A stretch of 64,000 bases of DNA. Source: an uncultured Modestobacter sp. (GTDB lineage Bacteria; Actinomycetota; Actinomycetes; Mycobacteriales; Geodermatophilaceae). The stretch covers positions 62,001-126,000 of the forward strand of contig NZ_CANKUD010000010.1 of NCBI RefSeq assembly GCF_947486615.1. The letters run 5' to 3'. Positions 1 to 8,633 of the stretch are shown one piece after another. The notes below the pieces were generated by a model. The model did not search any database. It was not told the origin of the DNA and worked only from the letters and a program-made list of their open reading frames with translations. Positions within the stretch are counted from its first letter, which is position 1. Each line of letters starts with the position of its first letter. The translations under genes and the position numbers were made by a program.

Positions 1-22
1 GCTGGCTGGCGGGGCGCAGCTG

Positions 23-637
23 ATGGCGCAGGTCCTCAAGGAGGCGGTGCGCGCCCGCATCCGGGCCGCCGCGCTGCGGTGCTTCGCCGACCAGGGGTAC
101 GCGGGGACCTCGATGGCCGGCATCGCCGCCGTCGCCGGCACGGCCCCGGGGAACGTCTACCGGTACTTCCCGTCCAAGGAGGCGCTGTTCGCCGAGGTGG
201 TGCCCCCCGAGCTCGCCGCCCGCCACGACGAGCTGCTGGACGGCCGGATCGCGGCCCTCGCCGAGGGGAGCGCCAACCGCTCGGCCGCGGCCGCGGAGCT
301 ACTGGACTTCTGGCTCGCGCACCGGCTGGCCGTCAGCGTGCTGCTGGACCGTGCCGAGGGCACGCCCGTGGCCGGGTACCCCGCCGCCTTCGTGCAGCGC
401 CTGGTCGACCACACCGTGCGCGCGCTGCCGGGCACCCCCCGGCCGGTGCACCGCGACCTGCTCCACCTCGTCTTCGACAACACCCGGCGTGCGGTGGCGC
501 GGATCCTGTCGACCGCCACGGACGCCGAGCACGCTCGCGCGCTCGTCACCGGGTTCTGGAGCTACCAGCTGCCCGGGCTGGACGGTCTGCTGGCCGGGAT
601 CGCGGCGGACCTGTCAGCCGACCCGGTCCGCGAGTGA
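23..637 (+). CDS. TetR/AcrR-family transcriptional regulator
   Basis: This 204-aa protein is a one-component DNA-binding repressor of the TetR family. An N-terminal helix-turn-helix occupies roughly residues 8-55 and carries the family hallmark GNVYRYFPSKEALF, where the YxYFxxKEALF segment ends the DNA-binding domain. The remaining ~150 residues are the variable ligand-binding and dimerisation part, so the inducer cannot be read from sequence. The gene ends about 20 bp before a double palindrome that overlaps the promoter of the acetyltransferase gene at 696, so this protein is a plausible binder of that site, perhaps also of its own promoter, which lies outside the window. The ATG at 23 is the first start visible; only 22 bases lie upstream. 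Confidence 0.9.
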   Translation: MAQVLKEAVRARIRAAALRCFADQGYAGTSMAGIAAVAGTAPGNVYRYFPSKEALFAEVVPPELAARHDELLDGRIAALAEGSANRSAAAAELLDFWLAHRLAVSVLLDRAEGTPVAGYPAAFVQRLVDHTVRALPGTPRPVHRDLLHLVFDNTRRAVARILSTATDAEHARALVTGFWSYQLPGLDGLLAGIAADLSADPVRE

Positions 638-656
638 CCCGCCGCCCGCAGTCGGA

Positions 657-697
657 TGTGTACGCACGTACACAGTGATGTGTACGCTGGTACACAT
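657..697 (+). promoter_or_regulatory. Tandem TetR-type operators over a leaderless promoter
   Basis: Two palindromes lie back to back. Site 1 (657-674) reads TGTGTACG-CA-CGTACACA with perfect 8-bp arms. Site 2 (678-697) reads ATGTGTAC-GCTG-GTACACAT, also with perfect 8-bp arms. A candidate -10 box, TACGCT (683-688), sits inside site 2, and 7 nt later comes the ATG at 696, so the transcript would be leaderless. Bound repressor would cover the -10 box and start codon (site 2) and the -35 region (site 1). Both flanking TetR genes are candidate binders; which one acts is inference. Confidence 0.75.
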
Positions 698-1265
698 GAC
701 CGACGACCCGCGCTCGATGCGCGACCGGATGCTGGCCGGCGACCTCTACATCGCCGACGACCCGCAGCTGGCGGCCGACAGCACCCGGGCGCAGTCGCTC
801 ACCCACCGCTACAACACGATGGACCCCACCGACGGGGCAGCCCGGCGAGCCGTGCTCGAGGAGCTGCTCGGCGCCTTCGGCCCGGGCAGCGAGATCCGCG
901 CACCGTTCCACTGCGACTACGGCCACCAGACCACGGTCGGGTCGCGCACCTTCGCCAACTTCGGGCTGGTCTGCCTCGACGTCGCCCGGATCACCATCGG
1001 CGACGACGTGCAGATGGGCCCGAACGTCCAGCTGCTCACCGCGACCCACCCGCTGGAGCCCGGCCCGCGCCGGGACAAGTGGGAGTCCGCCGAGCCGATC
1101 GTGATCGGGGACAACGTCTGGCTCGGCGGCGGCGTCATCGTCTGCCCTGGCGTCACGATCGGTGCCAACACGGTGGTCGGCGCCGGCTCGGTGGTCATCC
1201 GGGACCTGCCCGCCGACGTCGTCGCGGTCGGCAGCCCGGCCCGCGTCGTGCGACCGCTGCCGTGA
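696..1265 (+). CDS. Maltose/galactoside O-acetyltransferase family (LacA/Maa/NodL type)
   Basis: This 189-aa protein is a left-handed beta-helix acetyltransferase that moves acetyl from acetyl-CoA to a sugar hydroxyl in the cytoplasm. The N-terminal Maa-type cap (MRDRMLAGDLYIADDPQL) is followed by hexapeptide repeats. The catalytic-loop motif TATHPLEPGPR contains the expected histidine, and the C-terminal coil has GDNVWLGGGVIVCPGV and GAGSVV. The length suits the family (about 185-200 aa). No Shine-Dalgarno is visible, so the ATG at 696 is probably the first base of the transcript; an in-frame ATG at 678 would add six residues. The gene sits between two TetR genes behind a double operator, so it is probably repressed until a signal appears. 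The acceptor sugar is not predictable. Confidence 0.88.
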   Translation: MTDDPRSMRDRMLAGDLYIADDPQLAADSTRAQSLTHRYNTMDPTDGAARRAVLEELLGAFGPGSEIRAPFHCDYGHQTTVGSRTFANFGLVCLDVARITIGDDVQMGPNVQLLTATHPLEPGPRRDKWESAEPIVIGDNVWLGGGVIVCPGVTIGANTVVGAGSVVIRDLPADVVAVGSPARVVRPLP

Positions 1266-1287
1266 CCGGCGCCCCCGGCCCGCGCCG

Positions 1288-1887
1288 GTGAGGGCCGCCC
1301 CTGCGTCCGAGGCGGGTGACCGGCCGGTGCGGCGGCACGACCCCGACCGGCGGCAGCGGATCGTCGAGGCGACCGTCGACGTCATCGCCGAGCACGGCGT
1401 CGCCGGCACCACCCACCGGCTGATCGCTGCGGCCGCCGACGTCCCGCTGGGCTCGCTCACCTACCACTTCACCGGCCTGGACGATCTGCGCGCGCAGGCG
1501 TTCGCCCTGCACGCCGAGCGGATGGCGGTGAAGTACGAGGCGCACTTCGCGGCGGTCACGAGCACAGCGGACGTCGTCGACGCGGTCACCGAGCTGGTCC
1601 ACGCCGATGCCGACGCCGACGACCGTGACTGGGCGGTGGCCTACGAGCTGTTCCTCGCCGCCCTGCGCGACCCCGCGCTGCGCACCGTCACGGAGTCGTG
1701 GATGCGCCGCAGCCGCAGCGTGCTCGAGCAGTTCGTCGACCCGACCACCTCGCGCGGGCTGGACGCCCTGATCGAGGGACTGGTCATGCACAAGGTCCTC
1801 TCCACCCGGCCGGTCTCCCGCGCCGAGACCCAGGAGATCATCGCCCGGGCCGTGCGCCCCACCAACTCCCAGGAGCACCGCAGGTGA
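1288..1887 (+). CDS. TetR-family regulator of the adjacent exporter
   Basis: About 199 aa, TetR family. The N-terminal helix-turn-helix includes RQRIVEATVDVIAEHGVAG and PLGSLTYHFTGLDDLRAQAF. The C-terminal half has the conserved tail WMRRSRSVLEQFVD...GLDALIEGLVMHKVL seen in TetR repressors that control linked transporters. Its stop codon overlaps the start of the following MFS gene (GTGA), so the two are translationally coupled, and the simplest reading is that it controls that exporter. The start is uncertain: GTG 1288 and GTG 1327 are both in frame, and neither has a strong ribosome-binding site. The ligand is unknown. Confidence 0.85.
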   Translation: MRAAPASEAGDRPVRRHDPDRRQRIVEATVDVIAEHGVAGTTHRLIAAAADVPLGSLTYHFTGLDDLRAQAFALHAERMAVKYEAHFAAVTSTADVVDAVTELVHADADADDRDWAVAYELFLAALRDPALRTVTESWMRRSRSVLEQFVDPTTSRGLDALIEGLVMHKVLSTRPVSRAETQEIIARAVRPTNSQEHRR

Positions 1888-3092
1888 CCAGCACCGACGT
1901 CCGCCGGTCGCCCGACCCGGCCCAGGTGACCACGGCGATGCGGGCGGTCTACGTCGCGTTCATCGGCGCGGGGTTCGCCTTCGCCAGCTGGGCCAGCCGG
2001 ATCCCGCAGGTGCGGGACCGGCTCGACCTCGACCCGGCCGCGCTGGGCCTGGTGCTGCTGGCCATCGCGGCCGGGTCGGTGATCGCCCTGCCGCTGGCCG
2101 GCACGTTGATCGGGCGGATCGGCTCGCGCGCGACGGTGATCGTCATGGCGCTGGTGCTGGCCGCGGCGATGGGCGTCATCGCGGTCGGCTCGGTCACCTC
2201 GGTGGCGGTGCTGACTGCCGGGTTGTTCGTGATGGGCCTGTCCAACGGCGCCTGGGACGTCGGGATGAACGTCCAGGGTGCGGTCGTCGAGCGGCACCTC
2301 GGCCGGGTCGTGATGTCCCGGTTCCACGCCGGCTTCAGCCTGGGCACGGTCGTGGGGGCCCTCCTGGGGACGGCGATGGTCGCCCTCGACGTGCCGGTGC
2401 CGGCCCACCTGGCCGGGGTCGCCGTGCTGGTCGCGGTGGTCGTGCCGCTCACCACGCGGGGGTTCGTACCCGACGTCGACAACGACCCCGACGGCGTCCC
2501 GGCCGAGCGGTTCAGCGCCCTGGCCGCCTGGCGGGAGCCGCGCACCCTGGTGATCGGGGTCGTCGTGCTGGCGTTCTCCTTCGCCGAGGGCACCGCCAAC
2601 GACTGGCTGGCGGTGGCGCTGATCGACGGCCACGGGACGTCGGAGACGACGGGCACGCTGGGCTTCGCGCTGTTCCTCACCGCGATGACCCTGGCCCGCT
2701 GGTTCGGCGGCGCGCTGCTGGACCGGTACGGCCGGGTGCCGGTGATCCGGCTGCTGGCCGGGCTGGCCGTCGTCGGGCTGCTGCTGTTCGTGTTCGGCTC
2801 CCCGACGGTCGCCTTCGCCGGCGCCCTGCTCTGGGGCGCCGGCGCCTCGCTGGGCTTCCCCACCGGGATGAGCGCTGCCGCCGACGACCCGGCGCGGGCG
2901 GCCGCCCGGGTCAGCGTGGTCGCCTCGATCGGCTACTGCGCGTTCCTGGCCGGGCCGCCGCTGATCGGGCTGCTCGGGCAGCAGGTCACCGTGCTGCGGG
3001 CGCTGACCGTGGTCGCCGTCCTGCTGGGGGTCGCCGTGCTGGTCGCGAGCTCGCTCCGCCAGCCGCCCGGGCCGCTGGACGAGCCGGGCTGA
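1884..3092 (+). CDS. MFS transporter, YbjJ-like
   Basis: This 402-aa inner-membrane protein of the major facilitator superfamily has about twelve predicted transmembrane helices in two halves joined by a hydrophilic loop (DVDNDPDGVPAERFSALAAW). The N-terminal SWASRIPQVRDRLDL segment resembles the YbjJ-type group, whose substrates are poorly known. An AGGAG sequence lies about 9 nt before the GTG at 1884, which itself overlaps the TetR stop. The pairing with a TetR gene suggests an efflux role induced by its substrate; that is inference. Confidence 0.85.
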   Translation: MTSTDVRRSPDPAQVTTAMRAVYVAFIGAGFAFASWASRIPQVRDRLDLDPAALGLVLLAIAAGSVIALPLAGTLIGRIGSRATVIVMALVLAAAMGVIAVGSVTSVAVLTAGLFVMGLSNGAWDVGMNVQGAVVERHLGRVVMSRFHAGFSLGTVVGALLGTAMVALDVPVPAHLAGVAVLVAVVVPLTTRGFVPDVDNDPDGVPAERFSALAAWREPRTLVIGVVVLAFSFAEGTANDWLAVALIDGHGTSETTGTLGFALFLTAMTLARWFGGALLDRYGRVPVIRLLAGLAVVGLLLFVFGSPTVAFAGALLWGAGASLGFPTGMSAAADDPARAAARVSVVASIGYCAFLAGPPLIGLLGQQVTVLRALTVVAVLLGVAVLVASSLRQPPGPLDEPG

Positions 3093-3109
3093 CCGGCCGG
3101 CGGACCCGC

Positions 3110-3115
3110 TACGGT
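3110..3115 (+). promoter_or_regulatory. Leaderless -10 box TACGGT
   Basis: TACGGT lies exactly 6 nt before the ATG at 3122 with no Shine-Dalgarno between, which is the spacing expected for a leaderless actinobacterial transcript. The same pattern recurs before several other genes in the window. Confidence 0.55.
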
Positions 3116-3121
3116 CGCGAC

Positions 3122-3979
3122 ATGGCCGACCCCACGGTCCAGCGGTGGGAGCTGACCGCGCACGGGCTGAGTCACCGCGTGGAGGTCGTCGGCTCGCTGA
3201 CCCGGACGATCACCTGGCACGTCGACGACGTCCTCGTCGCCGCGAAGAAATCGACCGACGACACCGTGCGCCTCACGCCCGGCGACCGGCTGGACCGTGC
3301 GGGCCGCGACGACGAGGACCGCGACGCCGGGCCGGACCTGGGCGCCGTGGCCGTCACGTTCACCGCGCTGGGCCGCCCCAAGCGGGCCACCTGGTACCGG
3401 GCCGGGGGCCGGGCCGGCGCCGGGACGCGGGCCGCGCTCGGCACCGGCGGGATCGACCTCGAGCCCGAGCCCGGCTCCCCCGCGGCACGTCGCGAGGAGC
3501 GGATCGAGCAGCACCCCCGTCGGCACACCGCCCTGGCGGTCGTCGGCGGCGTCGCGAAGGTCGTGCTCCCGCTGCTGCTCGGCCTGCTCGCCGTCCGGCT
3601 GGTGGTCTCCCTCCCGTGGCCGGACTGGAACCTGCCCTCGATCCCCTGGCCGGACTGGGACCTGCCGTCCGTCCCCTGGCCCGACGTGGACCTGCCCGAC
3701 GTCGACCTGCCCGACTGGCAGCTGCCCGGCTGGCTGGCCTGGCTGCTGGACAAGGCCGGGTACGTCTGGCCGGTCGCGCTGGCCTGGGTGGTGGCCCACC
3801 GGGAGGTGCGCCGCCGGCGCCAGCAGCAGGCCCTGCGGGCGGCGGCGCGGGCTGCGGCGCCCGACGCCGACCGCAGCGACGACCCGGACCGGCCGGCACC
3901 CGGCCGGGACGGCGGCCCACCTCCTCCCGGCGGGGGCGGCCCACCCGGCCCCGGCGCCGGCGGCTCGCCGGGGGCCTGA
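3122..3979 (+). CDS. Membrane protein with W-P-D repeat loop, unknown function
   Basis: I do not recognise a family for this 285-aa protein. The N-terminal ~125 residues are soluble and mixed, and include a stretch ending in TFTALGRPKRATWYR. A hydrophobic helix follows (AKVVLPLLLGLLAVRLVVSL), then a loop of near-repeats of the form PWPDWxLPS (DNA 3608-3735), then a second helix (VWPVALAWVVA), an Arg/Gln/Ala-rich segment and a Pro/Gly-rich tail. The repeat units keep Trp, Pro, Asp and Leu at a spacing of 5-9 residues. The start follows a leaderless -10 box. It may be an envelope-associated protein; no function is claimed. Confidence 0.75.
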   Translation: MADPTVQRWELTAHGLSHRVEVVGSLTRTITWHVDDVLVAAKKSTDDTVRLTPGDRLDRAGRDDEDRDAGPDLGAVAVTFTALGRPKRATWYRAGGRAGAGTRAALGTGGIDLEPEPGSPAARREERIEQHPRRHTALAVVGGVAKVVLPLLLGLLAVRLVVSLPWPDWNLPSIPWPDWDLPSVPWPDVDLPDVDLPDWQLPGWLAWLLDKAGYVWPVALAWVVAHREVRRRRQQQALRAAARAAAPDADRSDDPDRPAPGRDGGPPPPGGGGPPGPGAGGSPGA

Positions 3980-4034
3980 CGCCACGGTGCCCCCTCATCC
4001 AGCGGCACCCCGCGGCACCGGCGAGGATCGGGGG

Positions 4035-6059
4035 GTGACCAGCAACGCCGCGCAGCCGAAGCCCACCCCCGACGCCCCGACCACGGACGCCCCGACCGCA
4101 GGCACCCCGGTCACGGATGCCCCGGCCACCGACGCCCCGACCACCGACGCCCCGACCACCGACGCCCCGACCACCGACGCCTGGGGTATCGACGCCAGCT
4201 GGCTCGACGCCCTCGACGAGGTGCACACCGTCGCCGACGCGACGATCGAGCTGCTGCGGGAGGTCATCGGGACCCCGCCGGACGACCTGGTGCACCGCGC
4301 CCCGATCGTCGCCCGCCCCGGCGACGCCCTCGAGGTCGCCGGCGCCGAGGTCGAGTGCGAGGACGGGCAGACCCGGCACGTCGACGGCTCACTGCCGGAG
4401 GACTTCCCGCTCGGTTACCACCGGCTGCGCACCCCCGACGGCCGCGAGCGCCGGCTGATCGTCTCCCCCGGTCGCTGCTGGCTGCCCGAGGGCTGGCGGG
4501 CCTGGGGCTGGGCGGTGCAGCTCTACGCCACCCGCGGCCGGGACAGCTGGGGTATCGGCGACCTGGGCGACCTGCGCACGGTGCGGGAGTTCGCCCAGGA
4601 CCAGGGCGCCGGCTTCGTGCTGGTCAACCCGCTGCACGCGGTCGCCCCCACGCCGGGCCAGGAGGACAGCCCGTACCTGCCGGCGACCCGCCGCTTCCGC
4701 AACCCGGTCTACCTGCGCATCGCCGAGGTGCCCGGCGTCGACGCGGTGGACACCGAGGACGACGCCGGCCGGGCGCTGAACGACGGCGAGCTGATCGACC
4801 GGGACGCCATCTGGGCGCTCAAGCGCCGGGTGCTGCAGCGGGTGTTCGACGCCGGCGTCGACGAGGGCCCGTTCCGCGACTGGTGGTGGCACCAGGGGCA
4901 GCCACTGATGGACTGGGCGACCTGGTGCGCGATCGCCGACGAGCACGGCCCCGACTGGCACACCTGGCCCGCGGAGCTGCGCGACCCGCGCGGCGGCGGG
5001 GTGGCCGACTTCGCCGCCGGTCACGACCGTGAGATCGCCTTCCACGCCTGGCTGCAGTGGCTGCTCGACGTCCAGCTGCGCACGGCCACCGAGGGCATCA
5101 CGGTGATCCAGGACCTGCCGATCGGGGTCGCCGGCGGCGGCGCCGACGCGTGGGCCTGGCAGGACGTGCTGGCCCAGGGCGTCAGCGTCGGCGCCCCGCC
5201 GGACGCCTTCAACAGCCAGGGCCAGGACTGGGGCTCCCCGCCGCTGGTGCCCTGGCGCCTGCAGGCCGCGGACTACGAGCCGTTCATCCAGTCGATCCGG
5301 GCCACCATGGCCGGCGCGGGCGGCCTGCGGGTCGACCACGTGATGGGCCTTTTCCGGCTCTGGTGGGTGCCCTCGGACGGTTCCGCCGCCGACGGCGCCT
5401 ACGTGCGCTACCCGTACGAGGACATGCTCGACATCGTCGCGCTGGAGAGCCACCGGGCCCAGGCCATCGTGGTCGGTGAGGACCTCGGCACCGTCGAGGA
5501 CGGCGTCCGGGAGGCCATGGCCGAGCACGGCATCCTCTCCTACCGCCTGCTGTGGTTCGAGGACGACGCACCCACCGAGTGGCCGGCCGAGGCGATGGCC
5601 GCGATCACCACCCACGACCTGCCGACGGTGGCCGGGCTGTGGACCGGGTCGGACCTCACCGAGCAGCGCGAGCGTTCCCTCGGCACCGACGCCGACCTCG
5701 AGCGCGGGCGCAGCTCGCTGATGGAGCACCTGGCCGGCATCCCCGCGGACGCCACCCCGGCCGAGGCGGTCCTGGAGGCCCACCGGCGGCTGGCGACCGC
5801 GCCGTCCACCCTGCTGTCGGCGACCCTGGACGACGCGCTGGCCGAGGAGCGGCGGCCGAACATGCCCGGCGCGAACGACCGGCCCAACTGGTGCCTTCCG
5901 CTGCCGGTGCCCACCGAGGAGCTGGCGGCCCACGAGGGCGTGCAGGCCCTGGCCGGGGTGCTGGCGGCCGGGCTGCACCCGGTCACCACCAAGGGCAAGG
6001 TCAAGGGCGGCAAGAGCGGCAAGGGCGGGGCGAAGAGCACCCGGACCCGGAAGAAGTGA
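4035..6059 (+). CDS. malQ: 4-alpha-glucanotransferase (amylomaltase)
   Basis: MalQ (674 aa from GTG 4035) transfers maltodextrin segments between glucans in the cytoplasm, disproportionating the oligosaccharides made during glycogen or maltose breakdown. Family GH77 signatures are present in order: RDSWGIGDLGDL, VLVNPLHA, DSPYLPATRRF, the 250s-loop region PDAFNSQGQDWG, the nucleophile block LRVDHVMGLFRLWW, the acid block VVGEDLGTVE, and TTHDLPTVAG with the transition-state Asp. An actinobacterial N-terminal domain precedes the barrel. The first ~50 residues are a low-complexity Thr/Asp/Ala/Pro stretch encoded by 15-bp tandem repeats. The last ~20 residues are Lys/Gly-rich. A GAGG-type ribosome-binding site lies before the start. 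The stop overlaps the next GTG. Confidence 0.95.
   Translation: MTSNAAQPKPTPDAPTTDAPTAGTPVTDAPATDAPTTDAPTTDAPTTDAWGIDASWLDALDEVHTVADATIELLREVIGTPPDDLVHRAPIVARPGDALEVAGAEVECEDGQTRHVDGSLPEDFPLGYHRLRTPDGRERRLIVSPGRCWLPEGWRAWGWAVQLYATRGRDSWGIGDLGDLRTVREFAQDQGAGFVLVNPLHAVAPTPGQEDSPYLPATRRFRNPVYLRIAEVPGVDAVDTEDDAGRALNDGELIDRDAIWALKRRVLQRVFDAGVDEGPFRDWWWHQGQPLMDWATWCAIADEHGPDWHTWPAELRDPRGGGVADFAAGHDREIAFHAWLQWLLDVQLRTATEGITVIQDLPIGVAGGGADAWAWQDVLAQGVSVGAPPDAFNSQGQDWGSPPLVPWRLQAADYEPFIQSIRATMAGAGGLRVDHVMGLFRLWWVPSDGSAADGAYVRYPYEDMLDIVALESHRAQAIVVGEDLGTVEDGVREAMAEHGILSYRLLWFEDDAPTEWPAEAMAAITTHDLPTVAGLWTGSDLTEQRERSLGTDADLERGRSSLMEHLAGIPADATPAEAVLEAHRRLATAPSTLLSATLDDALAEERRPNMPGANDRPNWCLPLPVPTEELAAHEGVQALAGVLAAGLHPVTTKGKVKGGKSGKGGAKSTRTRKK
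4131..4175 (+). repeat. Three perfect 15-bp tandem repeats inside malQ
   Basis: The unit GACGCCCCGACCACC is repeated exactly three times and encodes DAPTT-type pentapeptides. More degenerate copies run upstream to about 4068. The length is a multiple of three, so copy-number change would keep the frame. Confidence 0.9.
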
Positions 6060-6562
6060 GCGCCGGCACCACCCGCACCGCACGGGTCACCGCTCCGGGC
6101 GAGGACGACTGGGCCGTCGTCCGGGCGGTGCGGCTGGCTGCGCTCGCCGACGCGCCGGACGCCTTCGACTCCTCCCTCGACCGGGAGCAGGCGCTGACCG
6201 AGGCGGACTGGCGTGCCCGGCTGGTCGCGGGTGGTCAGCGGCTGGCCTGGCTCGACGGCGACGCGGTCGGGCTGGCGCGTGGTCTGGTGCACGAGACGGC
6301 GCACGGCACCGAGCACCACCTGGTCGGGATGTGGGTGGCCCCGGCCGCCCGCGGGTCCGGCGCCGCCGGCGGGCTCGTCGAGGCCGTCACCGGCTGGGCC
6401 CGCCAACAGGCCGCGTCTCGGCTGTACCTCTGGGTGGTCGGGGAGAACGCGGCCGCCGCCGCGCTCTACCGGCGGCACGGCTTCGCCCCGACCGGCCGCG
6501 TCCAGCCGCTGCCCACCCGGCCCTGGCAGACCGAGCGGCAGTACGCCCGCGACCTGGCCTGA
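6056..6562 (+). CDS. GNAT-family N-acetyltransferase
   Basis: This 168-aa protein uses acetyl-CoA to acetylate an amine, in the cytoplasm. Residues ~20-160 form a GNAT fold. The acetyl-CoA loop is recognisable in MWVAPAARGSGAAGGLVEAV, and the later strand-helix LYLWVVGENAAAAALYRRHGFAPTGR contains the usual Asn and the ALYRRHGF motif. The GTG start overlaps the malQ stop, so the gene is probably cotranscribed, although a functional link to glucan metabolism is not evident. Substrate unknown. Confidence 0.85.
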   Translation: MSAGTTRTARVTAPGEDDWAVVRAVRLAALADAPDAFDSSLDREQALTEADWRARLVAGGQRLAWLDGDAVGLARGLVHETAHGTEHHLVGMWVAPAARGSGAAGGLVEAVTGWARQQAASRLYLWVVGENAAAAALYRRHGFAPTGRVQPLPTRPWQTERQYARDLA

Positions 6563-6599
6563 GACCGCCCGCCGGGAGGCGGCCCCAGGCGCGGCGGTC
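6563..6599. terminator. Hairpin between convergent genes
   Basis: GACCGCC (6563-6569) pairs with GGCGGTC (6593-6599), with a small GCC-GGC hairpin inside. It lies exactly between the convergent GNAT and hydrolase genes. There is no U tract, as is usual in high-GC actinobacteria. Confidence 0.4.
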
Positions 6600-7419
6600 A
6601 GCTGCGGATGAACTCCAGCAGGTCGGCGTTGATCGTCGCCGCCTGCGTGGTCGGCATGCCGTGCGGGAAGCCCGCATAGGTCTTCAGTGTGCCGTTGGGC
6701 AGCAGCTCGGCCGAGAGCGGGCCGGAGTCGGCGTAGGGCACGACCTGGTCGTCGTCCCCGTGCATGACCAGCACCGGCACGGTGATCTTCTTCAGGTCGT
6801 CGGTGAAGTCGGTCTGGGAGAAGGCGACGACGCCGTCGTGGTGCGCCTTGATCCCGCCCATCATCCCCTGGCGCCACCAGTTCTGGATCAGCCCCTCGAC
6901 CGGCTCCACGCCCGGCCGGTTGAAGCCGTAGAACGCGGTCGCGGGCAGGTCGCGGTAGAACTGCGCCCGGTTGGTGGCCACCTGCTCCTGGATGCCGTCG
7001 AACACGCTCTTGGGCAGCCCGCCGGGATTGGCGTCGGTCTGCACCATGATCGGCGGCACCGCGCTGATCAGCGCCGCCTTGGCGACCCGGTCCTCGCCGT
7101 GCCGGGCGATGTAGTGGGCCACCTCACCGCCACCGGTCGAGTGGCCCACGTGCACCGCGTCGCGCAGGTCCAGGTGGGCGGTGAGCGCGGCCAGGTCGTC
7201 GGCGTAGTGGTCCATGTCGTGGCCGTCGTCGGTCTGGGTGGAGCGGCCGTGGCCCCGGCGGTCGTGGGCGATGACCCGGTAGCCCTGGGCCAGGAAGAAC
7301 ATCAGCTGGGCGTCCCAGTCGTCGGCCGACAGCGGCCAGCCGTGGCTGAACACGATCGGCTGACCGGTGCCCCAGTCCTTGTAGTAGGTCTCGATGCCGT
7401 CGTGGCTGAGGACGGGCAT
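6598..7419 (-). CDS. Alpha/beta hydrolase, non-heme chloroperoxidase type
   Basis: This 273-aa protein belongs to the alpha/beta-hydrolase group annotated as cofactor-free haloperoxidases and esterases. The nucleophile elbow GHSTGGGEV places the catalytic Ser near residue 94. The Asp is in [11 protein letters not shown] and the His in FPHGMPTT close to the C-terminus. The oxyanion region is [13 protein letters not shown]. The length is typical (270-280). A strong GGAGGAG site precedes the ATG at 7419. It is divergent from an AraC-type regulator, which may control it. The physiological substrate is probably an ester or lactone; peroxidase activity in this group is often only a side activity. 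Confidence 0.88.
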   Translation of the reverse strand: MPVLSHDGIETYYKDWGTGQPIVFSHGWPLSADDWDAQLMFFLAQGYRVIAHDRRGHGRSTQTDDGHDMDHYADDLAALTAHLDLRDAVHVGHSTGGGEVAHYIARHGEDRVAKAALISAVPPIMVQTDANPGGLPKSVFDGIQEQVATNRAQFYRDLPATAFYGFNRPGVEPVEGLIQNWWRQGMMGGIKAHHDGVVAFSQTDFTDDLKKITVPVLVMHGDDDQVVPYADSGPLSAELLPNGTLKTYAGFPHGMPTTQAATINADLLEFIRS

Positions 7420-7611
7420 GGCGTCTCCTCCGTCGGTGGTGCGGGCGCTGACGTCGAGCACGCTAGGGACGACGGGACGCCCGTTCTGTGCCGTGGCTGC
7501 CCGGTACTGGCCCCTGCCTGCCGACCCGGCTGGCCTTCCCCCGCCGTCAACCAGGCGACAGGATGTCGGTGCCCACGGCAGCGCCGCCGACCACCCGCAC
7601 AGGGAGGCGCG

Positions 7612-8598
7612 ATGGTCACGCTCCTGGACAGCCGGCAGCTCACCGGCACCGACCGCCGTCCGGCCGCCGTCCTCGCGCGGCTGCAGGCCGGGATGAGCTC
7701 CCGGGTGCGGCTGCGCGACCCGGCGGCACCGCTGGAGGTCCGCCTGGACACCTGGCAGCTCAGCAGCCTGCCGGTGCTGCGCGCCGACGTCGTCGGCCCG
7801 CTGACGGTCAGCCACCGCCGCTCGGTGGCGGACGCCCCGCCGGTGCTGTCGTTCTACGTCCAGGAGCACGGCACCGGCCGGCACGAGCAGGGTGGCCGGC
7901 GGCGGGAACTGCCGCCCGGCGCCCTCACGGTCACCGACGTGACCACCCCCTACGACTTCGCCTGGGGTGACGCGGCAGGCGCCGGCCGGGCGCTGCAGGT
8001 CCCGGTCGCCCGCCTGGGGCTGTCCGTCGACGACGTGCGCCGGGCGGTCCCGCGCGTGGCTGACAGCCCGCTGTACGAGCTGGTCCGGGCGCACGTCGCC
8101 CAGGTGACCCGGGACGCCGAACGGCTGACCGCCGACCCGGGGTGGCCGGCACTGTCGGTGGCGACCGTCGAGCTGGCCCGGGCCCTGGTGGTGTCCGCCG
8201 CCGGCGCCGGCAGCGCGGTGCCGGAAGAGAGCCTGCTGGTCCGGGTCCGCAGCTGGGTCGACCAGCACCTCACCGACCCCGACCTGGACGCCGCCCGCAT
8301 CGCGGCCGAGCACGCGATCAGCGTCCGCCAGCTCTACCGGCTGTGCTCGGCGGCGGGGTTCAGCCTGGAGCAGTGGGTGATCGACCAGCGCCTGGCGGGC
8401 GCCCGGGCCGAACTGGCCCGCCCCGGTGGCCGGCCGATCGCCGCAGTGGCCCGGGCGTGGGGGTTCGGTGACCCGTCGCACTTCTCCCGGCGGTTCCGGT
8501 CGGCGTTCGGCATGACCCCGCGCGAGTGGCGCACCCAGCGCCAGGCCCCACCGCCGCCGTCCGCACCCCTCCCCCGGCCCCGCACCCGTCTCGGGTAG
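7612..8598 (+). CDS. AraC-family transcriptional regulator
   Basis: This 328-aa regulator has an N-terminal sensing domain of the AraC-binding-like type (residues ~20-190) and a C-terminal double helix-turn-helix (~225-315). The latter contains [19 protein letters not shown] and the family signature [20 protein letters not shown] followed by MTPREW. AGGGAGG precedes the ATG. It is transcribed away from the hydrolase gene across a 192-bp divergent region, where an actinobacterial -10-like TAGCGT reads toward the hydrolase. It is therefore a likely activator of the hydrolase; the inducer is unknown. Confidence 0.9.
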   Translation: MVTLLDSRQLTGTDRRPAAVLARLQAGMSSRVRLRDPAAPLEVRLDTWQLSSLPVLRADVVGPLTVSHRRSVADAPPVLSFYVQEHGTGRHEQGGRRRELPPGALTVTDVTTPYDFAWGDAAGAGRALQVPVARLGLSVDDVRRAVPRVADSPLYELVRAHVAQVTRDAERLTADPGWPALSVATVELARALVVSAAGAGSAVPEESLLVRVRSWVDQHLTDPDLDAARIAAEHAISVRQLYRLCSAAGFSLEQWVIDQRLAGARAELARPGGRPIAAVARAWGFGDPSHFSRRFRSAFGMTPREWRTQRQAPPPPSAPLPRPRTRLG

Positions 8599-8633
8599 CC
8601 GGCCCGCCGGCGGCAGCCGCCCTCCGCCGCTAC

